Positions 1-13,590 of a DNA stretch of 64,000 bases are shown here, in pieces (position 1 is the first letter of the stretch; the number at the start of each line of letters is the position of its first letter). The DNA lies in the NCBI GenBank assembly GCA_905250025.1, contig CAJNOJ010000022.1, positions 125,707-189,706 of the forward strand. Direction: 5' to 3'. The translations under genes and the position numbers were made by a program. Under the pieces are notes generated by a model. That model did not search any database. It saw only the letters and a program-made list of their open reading frames with translations, and was not told the DNA's origin. The DNA is from Adineta ricciae (lineage: Eukaryota; Rotifera; Eurotatoria; Adinetida; Adinetidae).

Positions 1-1412
1 AGATTTTTTGCTTTGATTCAGTTCAGTTTTTCAAGATGCTATTTAAACAATCTATATGAATGAGATTGGCCGATATGTGTAAATTTACATTCAATCAAAT
101 ATCGTGATTATCGTTTGTTTTTTCACTGATGAATAAGAAACCAACGAACAGGGTTGTTACGTTTGTATGTTTTTCGAGATAAATGATGACTATAAATTGC
201 CCGACATATGTGAACCATGCTTATGAAACAAGAAAACTATGAGCACGTGAAGATTCTATACGTTAATATTGATTACACTGATGAATGGATACTCTGTTTC
301 TCAAAAACGAAAACTGGACCAAGCGGCGCCTGTTTTTAAAAACCAGTGCTGTACAAAACCACATGAACTCCTTTCATAAGGGTACACTCACTTCCTCACA
401 AATCGAATGAATTGTCTGACAGACGTAGTGCTACGGCAAAGAGCGAACAAGCTCTTGAATAGAAATAGAAAACTATCCAGACGAAACTAATTTGGAATAT
501 ACATCGTTGTCCTCAGCGGTTATCATGAGCCTGGTTCTACAACAGTCGTTGGGAGATTGTGACTGATAAATGTCATGAAAAAGATCGTGATTTTATTTAT
601 TTAACAATAAAAAGTGGATTTAACGGAACAGTTTTGTGAGGTTTATTCCTTCTTCTTTTTATTTGAGTCAGTTGAATTGACTTGTTCTTGACGTCGCTTT
701 TTTATTGTTTTTATATAAAGCCGAATTAAATAAATTGATTCATATAACCAAATACTCTAGAAGAGATAATCATCAACAACTCTCATCAAACTTCATCTTT
801 CTTTCTTACAACAATAACACAGCAATTGATAATAACTGGTAAAGATAAAACAGTTGAAATAAACATTCCTTGACTATCGAAGTGTTGATCTTCAGCAAAT
901 AATCTATGATGATGCAATTTCAAATATTTCGCGATACTAAAAATCTGCAGTGACTTACTGCCATTTTTTTGCTGCTAATTCATTAATATATTCCGCACAG
1001 TAAATGCACGAGACTAAAAATAATGCATTAAACATGTATGTGATTCTCAATACAAACAGAGTTAAACATACGAAGTGCGAGAAAAATCAGGACTTGAATA
1101 TTCACGTGTCCCCGAGTTAAAATGATAATCAATAAACAGATAACATGAAAACCACCCAGTGCAATGAGCCATGGTTCGTACCAATTGATCTATGAAACAA
1201 TGAAGAATTCGCAGTGACTGCTAAGAAATGAATATTACCATGCGAAGAAACTGCCAGTAACTTGTAATGTTCGTTGTTTCAATGAACGATTCATGCATAT
1301 TTTTCATCTCTTCGAAAACGAAAAAGAAGATTTAGATTTCGTATAGCGTTTTGTTTCAATTCGAAATCTTTTATTTTGAACAAAAAAGTAACCACTTTTA
1401 ACAAGAAAAAGA
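1..1412. other. Gene-free stretch downstream of NSA2
   Basis: No convincing coding exon, RNA gene or repeat family was seen. The stretch is AT-rich. The final bases would hold the 3' UTR of the minus-strand NSA2 gene. Confidence 0.5.
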
Positions 1413-2571
1413 TTACACTAAAAGTACAGCATTGATACATCCATCATTTTCCGGATGATTCGTCACTTGCGCATACTTTCCCCAGACGACTTTACCACCT
1501 TGTGTCACCATACCAAGTTCACTAACATTCACCTAAATAGAAGTAAATAGATGCATAATGGACGAGGATGCCTTCTGAAAGCATTACCTCGAGTACTGTT
1601 CCTTTAGTGATAACGCCCAAAGAGGTGTACAATGGTGAGCTTGGATTTTTCTTCACACCAATGATTGGCAATTGAAAAGTGGCTTTTAATTCTGGATGTG
1701 TTACGTGTGCTTTGGTAAATCGAAGTGCCTACAATGAAATTGTTTTCGAAAGCTCGTTGACGAGAAAAGTCTAGAAAGTTTTACCATAGGACGAATGAAT
1801 CGTTCATATTTTGGGGGCTTTCGCGTAAAACCTTCACCAACAAAACAAGGCTTAGTTACCAAGCGTTTCCATGCTTTCTCTACAAAAACAGAACACTTGA
1901 GTTCTTCCATTTAACCCGTAAAAATGTTCTAACTTCGTCGTTTTCCTGATTGAACAACACGGAACACTTCAGCTTCACTAACAGCTTTCACTTTCGGAAT
2001 GGGAACATCCCATTTACCCTAAACAGAATTCAAACATACGTCCTACAACCAAATAAACTTTTTAAGAATATCCCTACCGCTTTTTCTTTTCGTTTCTGTT
2101 TGATGGTATTGGATAGAATCTTCGCTCGACTCTGTTTCTCACGATCAAGTAAATAAGCAGGTAAGGCACCCTCTGGTACTTCTTGTCGCTGTTTCGTTTC
2201 TTTTTCTTCGTGACTTTTAATGGTCTTTTTCATTTGTATCTTTTCATTTTGACGACGTTTGTTATACAATTTTGCTCTGTATGATCAGAATAGTACGAAA
2301 TATCTACTTCGAAAAACTTCTTCTTACTTGATGCCGCGCAATGTCTGAGCTTTTTTAGATAAAATATGCGGTAAACGTCCTTCTTTCTTCTTTCTACAAA
2401 CAAATGCAAGAAAGTGATATTTCTCTTTTATACACTCGAAAAGATCTTACTGTTTTTCATAGTGATCGAACCGACGACCATGTCGTTTACGATGAAGTTC
2501 GATATGTTCGTTTTGAGGCTACAAATAATGAGTTACTTCTGTTGAAAAAAATATTGTAGATTATTTACCAT
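1413..2571 (-). CDS. NSA2: Ribosome biogenesis protein NSA2 homolog
   Basis: Homolog of the nucleolar NSA2/TINP1 protein, needed for maturation of 27S pre-rRNA and the 60S subunit. The first exon carries only the ATG (2569-2571). After an intron the protein continues [16 protein letters not shown], the family's conserved N-terminus. Later exons give [17 protein letters not shown], the hallmark [18 protein letters not shown], then [20 protein letters not shown], and it ends [12 protein letters not shown] with TAA at 1413-1415. All introns are about 50-70 nt and GT..AG. Total length is about 260 residues, the usual family length, so the gene looks complete. It is divergent from the syntrophin gene, whose ATG lies about 380 nt away. 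What is seen is near-continuous identity to the eukaryotic family; function follows from orthology. Confidence 0.95.
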
Positions 2572-2953
2572 GATCTTCGTTCAAATCGATATGAATGTTA
2601 CCAAATGATAATCTAAAACAAAAACTCTTGTTTCGTAACTTCTAACCACATGCTTAACGATCAAAATTAAATTTCGTCATTTCTCCATAAGAATCCAGAT
2701 TATTCTCTGTCTCGATAGATGTCGCTCGACTTTTCACTAAAATAAGTTTTCTTTACTCTTTTCATTTCAAAAACTAAACCGTGAAGTTTTTCAACATTAA
2801 TTATCACAAAACATTCTCTCGACGAATTTTCATTGGTGAATAACACCGATCCATTACGGAGAGAAGTAAATAAACAAATATAAACAAGAGAATGAAAAAA
2901 GATAAAAGGATTAATGTTTATCTGATTAGATCAGTCAAATCTGAGATAGCTCG

Positions 2954-5506
2954 ATGACAGGAGAGCCTCCGTTAGAACAACAACAACGTGCTGTTGTTGA
3001 ACTGTATGTACGTTCGAAATGGATTAAAGCGAGCTTAGCCCTCGAAGATGAGAATCTGTTTATTGAATATGCACATAACAAGCAAGATCAAGCGATATCG
3101 AATGACTCGCCGAAGCAAGTGCCAAATACGAATGATGAACCAATTCAGAATAATGGTTCAACATCAAACTCAACGCCAGATACAATCACGAGCCAGAAAC
3201 GAATTGTCAAAATCTCCAAGCCAGATAACACTGGACTGGGTAAATCAAAAATCAAAACTTGTACAATCGCTTCAAAAACTGGTTTATTTTAGGAATCAGT
3301 ATTAAAGGCGGAAGAGAAAATCGCATGCCGATTTTAATCAGTAAAATCTTTCCCAATATGCCCGCTGATCAAACTGGCCAATTATATGTTGGTGATGCTA
3401 TTCTTTCTGTCAATGGAAAAGATTTACAACATGTTTCGCATGAAGAAGCAGTACAAATATTGAAAAAAGCTGGACGAGAAGTAGAACTCGAAGGTGAGTT
3501 TGATTGTAGCAAACAAAAGTGATCAATGTTATGATTAACGACGAGCAATTTCGAAGATAGAATCCTTGATTATCATTGAATAATCAACAGGGAAAGACTA
3601 GATGATTTGAGTTTCCGGTGGAGTTTTCTTCCACCTTCTGTCATTTACAAAGCATGAAGGAAACGAGATACCCATACAGCCCTTGAAAATCATGAAGGGC
3701 CTCTTTTCTCCTGAATGAGTTTTCTCATTTCCGGAAATATGAGGTTATTTTTATCAGCGATGATTACGAATAGTTCATGTTCAATCGAAGAGAAATAAAT
3801 CAGTTTTGTACGTCCATTGGATCGACATGCAAGAGAAACAAAGTTGGTATCTAATTTGATCGGAGCTTTCAACATCTAAATGATGATGTAAGAATGTATT
3901 TCTCGCGAACAGAAGCACTTCGATATTTTAATCTTTCCACCTGTGCATAACTCGTTCTATTGACCTTGGAATTGTAGCATAGAATATCGGATTGAAGCTT
4001 TCATCCTCACAAAGGTTACGATTCATAAATTTCAGGTGAAACAGATATCTTATAAAGGTCAGGATTACATAATAAGTGTATACACATCTACGTGTTGTTA
4101 AAGATTAAATAGTCTGAACAATTAGATAATCTATTAAACATTGTTCTTGATTGTGCTTTAGTTCGATATCTACGCGAAGTGAATGTCTTAATGCAAAAAC
4201 AAGGTTCGACTTATTCTCGTAAGCAAAATCAACAATCTCAGGATAATTTAATTGAATCCAATCTTTCATCGTCGAGCTCGAAGAAGAATCTTGCTAATAA
4301 TTCCCCACCTTCATCAAATGATTCAATACTTTATGAAACAAAACGCATATCACTTCGTTTGTGTTATATTTTTCGTCGTTCATCAGTAACAAACGATGTT
4401 CTTGTTCTCTCAACGGGAACAACATCGAACCCATTAGTAACAGGCTCATCATCCGTATCGAATGGTTCTATATTAGATATTGTCTTACCCTATGCTCAAA
4501 CATGTTACAGTGTACGATTTGCTGATGATATGCACGCGAGAAAATGGTTTCAAATCATTCATTCAAAAATTTCTCGCTGCTTACTGGAAATTTTGCCCGA
4601 AATCGAAGAACATTTTTGTGTTGCACGAAATGCAACTGAAGTCAAAGCGTTAGGTTGGCTAACGGAGCAAGTCAACAACGAAGAGCCGAAATCTTGGAAG
4701 CCTGTTTTTCTTGTTCTGACCGATGCAGAAATTTGTTTTCTTTGTTGTGCACCTGTCTCAAAACAAACCTGTCGTGAACCAGATATTGTTTATTCAATTC
4801 TTTCGACAAGGTAAATCCGCGAAGTTTAGCCACAAAAAGACATTCTTTTCTTGTTTTTTTTCTTTCTCATGGAAGACTCATACAAGCAACACGTGATTCA
4901 ACAAATGATACTGATAGTTCATTGTTATCTTTACGTGTTGGGACAAAATTTGGTGTTGTGTCACATACGTTTCGAGTTGAAACTAAAACAGATCTTAACT
5001 ATTGGACTAAAGCAATCAGTCAATGCTTACAAAGTGCTGTTGTACGAACCAAAGAAGTTGTCTTTCGTAAGTAATTTGCTTTTCCTTCCCATTTCATTAG
5101 GCTGATCGATGTGTTTTCCTCTTCTTCCTCCATAGCTTGTAAATGGAATAATCGAACATGTAAATTATTTCTACATTATGAACATGGATTCACTCTATAT
5201 AGCGATCCAAGTGATTCAGTTACGAGTGGTAGTACTACCCCTAGTATTGGCAATGTTCGTTTGCTGTGGCAACAACCGTTTGAAAAACTTCGCTCATCCG
5301 CTGATGATAATGAACATTTATTAACGTTGGATTTTCATGGTGAAGAAGGCGTTGTCGTACGTTGATTAATGTTTTTTGAATTTCTTTCTGAGAAGATAAG
5401 TTGTTTGCTTTAGGAATTAGATTTTGGAACATCCCCGAAACCATTCGTCTTCCATTTACATGCGTTTCTGTCAGCAAAAGCAGCACGAATTGGTCTTATT
5501 GCTTGA
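2954..5506 (+). CDS. Syntrophin (PDZ and PH domains)
   Basis: Adaptor of the dystrophin-associated complex at the membrane. Exons: 2954-3239, 3293-3493, 4162-4810, 4876-5066, 5136-5356 and 5414-5506, about 546 residues, the normal alpha/beta-syntrophin length. The N-terminus is the first half of a split PH domain. The PDZ begins [20 protein letters not shown], with the GLGI carboxylate-binding loop formed across the exon 1/2 junction, and continues [13 protein letters not shown] and [11 protein letters not shown]. The split PH resumes at VRYLREVN and a second PH domain follows. The last exon is the syntrophin-unique C-terminus ([21 protein letters not shown]). An AATAAA lies at about 5997. 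The third intron (3494-4161, 668 nt) is ten times longer than its neighbours. Alpha versus beta subtype cannot be assigned; it may be the single ancestral form. Confidence 0.93.
3494..4161 (+). other. Unusually long syntrophin intron with small hairpins
   Basis: This intron is 668 nt where most in the window are about 55 nt. It contains three perfect 6-bp inverted repeats close together: GGTGGA/TCCACC at 3617-3635, GCCCTT/AAGGGC at 3679-3700 and AATGAG/CTCATT at 3714-3729. A 61-codon minus-strand ORF (3690-3875) overlaps them and resembles nothing I recognise. It could hold an enhancer, a small RNA or a decayed insertion, or mean nothing. Confidence 0.3.
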
Positions 5507-6244
5507 AATAATACTGTTCTTCTCTTTCTTAACTTAACATCTTCTTTCTTCTAGTCATTAAAACGAAAAGAAACTTGACGCGATGTTTTCTGCCTTGATG
5601 TGTTGTAGGACAGTTACCCGTTTGTTTTTTTGTTTTCTTATTTCTAACTTGCCTTGCCTTACGCACATAATCTTTCTCAGATACTTGTATTCTTTTCGTT
5701 TTTTTTATCAATGCAAAACAAAATGATTATTTTTGTTTGTTTGTTGTTTTTTAATCGATGCCACAAAATGCATGAATCAATTATTCTCCTCCATGGACGT
5801 TTTCCTGTTTTTCTTTTGGATGTATTATTATGATTAATATTCTACTTCTTATATAACAGTTTTTCTCCCATTTCCGTGTGCGTGTGTGTGTATAACGTCC
5901 GCGTTTTCTTCTTTTGCACCGATACCTTCAAAACAAAGAAAGTATACGCTTTGTACTCTTTGTTTTCGTTAATGAGATGACGAATCAAATTACGAAAATA
6001 AAACTTGATTTCATAGTTAAGATAATGAATGATTCAGTTCGAAATCTTTTTTCATTTTTGCGATAACAGTAGAAAATCGATCGACGCATTTCGAGAATCA
6101 GAAGAAGAAAAGTGTCAGCTGACTATCAGCACGGACGTGATGACTCATACCCAATCGTATATAAAATGCATGTTAGTTGGTTGGTTAGTTTCTCTTTTTC
6201 TTCGCTTGTTCTACAGGATTCTTTTTTTGCTACGACCGGCGACG

Positions 6245-6395
6245 TATAAAAAGTGCAAAAATAGTGTATATATACTCATTTGGTAGAAAAAAAAAGACGA
6301 CTTGGTCGACAACATTCTCAATCACAATCACATGACATATTGTTAAAACAAGAGAAAAACAAGGTGGATTCTAAAAAATATCTTTCTGTTTTCAG
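6245..6395 (+). promoter_or_regulatory. Possible core promoter and 5' UTR acceptor of the cathepsin gene
   Basis: A TATAAAAA lies at 6245-6252. A pyrimidine-rich acceptor (TTTCTGTTTTCAG, AG at 6394-6395) lies 27 nt upstream of the cathepsin ATG. The acceptor may end a 5' UTR intron or take a spliced leader. Confidence 0.4.
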
Positions 6396-6421
6396 ATATT
6401 TCTTATTTGAAAAGGATTACA

Positions 6422-8137
<1,716 letters not shown>

Positions 8138-11100
8138 AATTAGATGAAATCGAAAGTGAAAAAAAATATTATTCAAGAAACTTTTCTCTTCGAGCTGCTT
8201 TTGCCTTTGCCTTCTAATGTATACTTTTTTTCCATGTTTGACTTATTTCATTCTATATGAGAAAAACAAATATGCGGCTTGTGTACGTGTTGTTTATTTA
8301 GAAAGAATTTCGAATGGATTGTACATAGTATAGCACATCGAAATTTATCTTTGTAGATTTTTGTTTTTTTCCATTTACAATTTGTTTATATGCCTTTGTT
8401 TTCTTTGCAAATTCTCAAAAATATTCTAAGCATGAACTATCAAAAATACATTTCCAAAGCAATTCTTTTGTATCTCGTGATGATATGGATATGAATATCT
8501 TTGCCAGTGTTAAGCCATAATCATTGCTATTGTAGTTAAACGATTTGCAGCAGAAATGACGAATTTCGTTTTTTAATCCGACGAAGAACTGAAAAACAAT
8601 TTCAATGTTTTTTCTTGAATTATATCAAATAGTTTTGCTTAAAATAAGAAGCTTTTTATTTGTCAATATTGTTTTTTTTCTGAATCGATTTTTATTCACT
8701 GTGCGAATGATCGACTGATGCCGATTGTAACTACGTAATTGCTTAGATTCATAAAGATAAGGTTAAATCTCAGATCAATGAGTTTGAAAAGTATTTGATG
8801 TCTTAACTGTGATAAATCATTGAAAGGTATTGATTACATCTGTCTTGCTTTTCTTTCCAACAGAAAGGGGAATATATTCGTATGACTCATTTGTCATGTG
8901 GGATATACCATACACTGCTTTCTATCCAGTGCTGAGGGAAACGCAAATATAATGACGTTTGTCATGGATCTTTCCATACTGTGGTTTTCATGTCTCACGG
9001 TTTAATAAGATGCGATATTTTCACTGAAAAAGAAGAATATCTATGATATACTTTCGCAAGAACAACTATCAGTGTGTGTGGTTGGATATGACCATAAGAA
9101 CAGAAGAAAGAAATGCTATATCGTACTATACGAAGACCATTGACTAAAATATGTGAACGCGATCTTTACCGATAAGAAAGCTCTTAGATTTAAACACTTT
9201 GATATTAAATTATTTCAGTTAAATGTATGGTATCGTTTGTTTTTCGCTGTATGGATGATTGAAGAGAAAATGAAAAGCACTTTAAGTTTTTCTGGCGTAA
9301 CCATGACTACTTGTGTATTTAAAAAAAACATTCATGTTTAAGTGATGGGGAATTTTTCTTGTGTGTGTTCATCCCTTCAAGGGTTGTGACCCTCATTGTT
9401 ATCCTTATGAAAGTGTGCAAGTGTGCAGAATGAATCAAAATAAACGGGAAAAAAACCAGTCAATTGCTTGAATTTTCTCTCTGAAGAATTAGTAATCTAT
9501 TCAATGAATTTCTAGCGGAAAAATAGTTTTTTGTCAATAATCGATCAAAATACGTTTGACGACGAATCATCGACGGCGATGTGTGTTGAACGTTATTTTC
9601 CTTTGGACACACTCGACAAATTTCATCATTCATTCGCTTTTGTTCCTTCTGTTGAAAATACCCAGAGAATTATATATAAAAATGTTGTGAATGCAGGAAT
9701 AGGGCTCATTTTTCAGATAACAGCTATTCTCTTCGAAGACTGCCGATATTCAACGGTATTTCAAACAATTGTTTGCATTGGCTTGTGTAAAAACCTCATC
9801 TGTGTTGAATTAACTCACCATCACTTGTGTAAGTAATCATTGCGTTTTCCTATCAACATTCCTATATATTCATCACCAGTATTCAACAAAAGCTATTTTT
9901 TCGTAAATCGTAGACAAATTTATACGAAGTCAATATAGTAACAACGATCATAGCGACTTTATTGTTGCTATAATCAATGTGTCAGACTTGAAGTTAAGCA
10001 TTACAGAGTTTTAAATTTTACCTCTATAAAGTAATACCTAATTAATCTTGCGTAATTAAAAGTGAGAAAATACTGTGATATGTGGCAAAGAACAACCATG
10101 TTTAGATAGGATCTGTAATATTTTTAGACTCGCATAATTCAATGACAGTTAAGCAACATGCGAAGCTATGATTACATTTTGAATCGGAATGTTTTCGCGT
10201 CATTGAAATGAAGTAAGAGGAAGTAGCAAAAATAATCTGTAAGGAAGTACAGGAAAGAAACATTATATATACTTGTGCATCATACTCTTTGGCCGAAAAT
10301 GCAGGCATAAGTAAGTTACACTTGTACTAGAACTGTTCTTCGGCGTACTTTGAATTAATCTTGAAACTGTACTTGACAGATGTAGAATTTTCTTTGAAAT
10401 AAGGAATATTCGGATGAAGTTTCCGATGAACCATTGTCATAACACAGAACGAATACAGATTTAGTTTACGACAGAAGTATTCGACAATTTCTTGTGTTTC
10501 CTATTTCAATGATGACAAATAGTGGAAGAAAATCGGCATTAAAATTGCAATGATTTATTACAGACCAATTGAATAGCTTCAATGCACGCCAAAGACGTAT
10601 ACAAATCTAATGGAATATAGAGATCATGGACAGTTGACTCAGTCCTTTGCTAAAAGTTGCCTTCCATACAAACAAGTGCTATATGTCACGTATGATATCG
10701 GCATTTTATGTATTTCCTTTACGTCGTGCATCACTCTCCTCTTCCTTCTTCCTCCTTCTCATGACCTATTTACCTGAGAATTTATGACATATCGCAGTTG
10801 GAACTGAACGCATTGTTTTCAAAAGCTTATTTCATTTTGTAATATCTTATTTAAGAATGAGTTGCCCAAAAGTCGTACATAGCTTTATTATGACATTTTG
10901 CAAATATCAGGTTATAATAGTCTTCTTAGGAAAGACAAATTCAGTCCGGCATGACTTTTATAAAAGTTTCAACGAACTTGTGTAAAAACATGATGAGATT
11001 GGTATTTCATAATATCACACGTGTTTAATGTTACTTTATAGTTTGAGTCAAAAGCATAGCTGTACTCCATTTTTTGTCAATATCACTGAAGATGTTTTCG

Positions 11101-11519
11101 ATTACAATGAAAACAAACTTACTTTTACTGTTTTTCGTTCTCAAAAAAGAAATTACCTGTATGACGCGTGTTTTTCTTTCTCTCTACGTAACCTTTATGT
11201 AAAAATATGCAAAACATTGAAGAAAATCATAAGCTCGTTAGCATCACTATGATCATATAAAGTCATTAAGTATTTCTGAGGGTACTGGAGATTTTCGACA
11301 TAAGATATATATCTATGACAATATGTTATATCCATATTATAATCAACAATTTCCCTTATGTGAAAGTAGGTTTTTTTACCACATTTATCATACCTACTTT
11401 GGTTTTTTCCTCTTTCTAATGACAAATAGCGTCATATAAAAAGAAGATGTCGTTTTATTCTTATCATTTACGGTTTAGAATCAACTAGAAATTACTACAA
11501 AATCAATTGTACGAAGAGT
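8138..11519. other. 3.4-kb gene-free stretch
   Basis: Only short AT-rich ORFs without recognisable domains occur, for example 9531-9836 (+) and 10102-10308 (-). I see no RNA gene or mobile element. The left end holds the cathepsin 3' UTR and the right end the IAP promoter. Confidence 0.5.
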
Positions 11520-13590
11520 ATGGAAACTGATCTTATTATAACATCATGCTGCACTTCGAAGCGAACGCTTCCTAATGATTTTACCTCGGAAGCGTCGGTG
11601 AATTTTATGCCAGAAATACGACGATTGGCAAGCTTTCTGAATTGCGAGTTAAATCTTCCTCTGACAATTTCCAAAGGTCATCTTGCAAAAACCGGACTTG
11701 CGTACGATCAAAATGAACACAAGCTGAAATGTGCAGCTTGTAAATTTGAATTCGATTTGAACGAAAAGAACATCAATCCAATTGAACAACATTTGAAACA
11801 AAATCCAGAGTGTAAATTAGCTCTAATTCAAAATGAAATTATTCCTCAACTTGGTATGTCAATCTCCTCTTTTCCGAAGGAAATTTCTCAATGTGAATAT
11901 TTTCAAAACTATTTTTAGGGCAGTTGCCAATAGGGATGACATCAAGTGTTTCCAAAATAGAACTATGCAATTCAAACGATCCTACTTCTATGGAAGTGGA
12001 TACGAATAGTCAAAACAAAGAACTATCTCTACAACGAGCGTTTCTTGACAAATTATCCGATGTCGTTATTCGTGAATTACAAACAAATACGTTCAGCAAT
12101 TGGCCATTGATCGCACCAAATGCACAGGAAATGATTAATGCAGGGTGGTCCTATACCAACATTACTGATCGTGTCGTTTGCCTCTATTGTAATACAATAT
12201 TCCATAAATGGACAGCTGACGATCAACCGTACGAAATTCATCGATTGAAATCTCCTCAATGTCCATTTGTATTATCATATGAGAAACACAATTCATCTAA
12301 ATACAGTTCTCAAATAGCTATAAGTGCACTACCTAATGTACAAGCAGTTGTTGGAGCTGTGAACAATGAATATTCACAATCATGTCGTAGACATGAATCA
12401 TTTCAGAACTGGCCACACACTGAAGAAAATCCATTGCCTTCAGTCGAATCATTTGTTAATGCAGGCTTTTACTATACAGGTTAGATATTTAATAGAATCG
12501 AATACAAAAAAACGTTCAAATCTGCTTGTCTATTATAGGTGTTAAAACTATTGTGAGATGTTTCTATTGTAATAATGCCTTGCAAAATTGGCAGCCAAAT
12601 GATGATCCGAAAATCGAACATGCTCGATTTTATCCCCAATGTGCGTATATTCGACAATATATAGGAGAGGAATTATATCAAGCAGTATTGCATAAAACTC
12701 GTGAGCTGAATGGTGAGTAAAAGCGAAAAGAGGAAGAAAAAGAAAGACTCAGCATATTTTTCCGTTTTACAAATAGCTCAAAACGCAAGTCAGATCAGTA
12801 AACCGGAGAAAAAGTTGGACATCGCTTTATGGTCGGATGACGAACTCGATCGAATGGTCAAAGCTCGTCTTGATCTGCCAATCGTTGAAAAGGTTCGAGA
12901 ACTCGGTTTCAAGATTGCAGTCATTCGGTAAGGAACTCTCAACAAGGTTCTGTATTCAATCTAAAGTATTTTTTTTAGAAAAGCATTAGAGATGCAACTG
13001 AGGTTTAAAAGTAAGTTACTGATAATCTCAGACCAATCTCTCAAAACACGACCTGTTCTCATTTGTAGAAGACGATTTCAAGACGGACAATGATTTTCGT
13101 TATGCATGTCTTATCCTAAATGCACAAGTCGTATTGATCAATGGAATGAGCCATGCTGTACTCGTGCCACAAGAATGGATGAAGAATTTCACGAATAATC
13201 CAGAAATGAACATTCAACAAACGAACCAATCAGTCACACAAACTTCTCAGATATCCGATGAAAGTACGTATCCTACTTTATTCTCGAGAATTTTCTACTT
13301 TCATTCCATTTCTTGCAGAGATTGAAGCGTCGAATTCCATGACATCTAGTGTTCCACAGTCTAAACCGACACACCAACCAGGTATGATTAATTCAAAATA
13401 GAGAATTTTCTATTATTATCATCTTTTAGATGATGATTCAATACTATGCGTATTATGTCTACAAACTGAGCGTCAAGTAGCATGTTTGCCGTGTGGCCAC
13501 CTGACGAGTTGTGTTGCTTGTGGGCACAGCTTGAGAGTGTGTCCAATTTGTCGAACGCCAGTGAAGGCTTTCGTCCGCATCTACGTATGA
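11520..13590 (+). CDS. Inhibitor of apoptosis protein (three BIR, UBA, RING)
   Basis: Caspase-binding E3 ubiquitin ligase of the XIAP/cIAP architecture. The first BIR is short and divergent but keeps zinc ligands (KCAACKFEF, then EQHLKQNPEC). BIR2 is classical (TFSNWPLIAPNAQEMINAGW, CLYCNTIFHKW, EIHRLKSPQCPF). BIR3 spans an exon junction (SFQNWPHTEENPLPSVESF, NAGFYYTG, then RCFYCNNALQNW and EHARFYPQC). A UBA-like segment (VEKVRELGFKIAVIRKALEMQ) follows. The C-terminus is a RING (CVLCLQTERQVACLPCGHL, VCPICRTPVKAFVRIYV*), ending as in cIAPs. Early exons are 11520-11853, 11919-12479 and 12539-12712; later ones are short, with the RING on the last. A CARD, present in cIAPs, is not evident, so it is XIAP-like. 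All three BIRs retain C-C-H-C ligands. Confidence 0.92.

Noticed and set aside
9531-9836. 101-codon plus ORF in the gene-free stretch
   Set aside because: Does not begin with ATG, lacks domain signals, and has no neighbouring exons.
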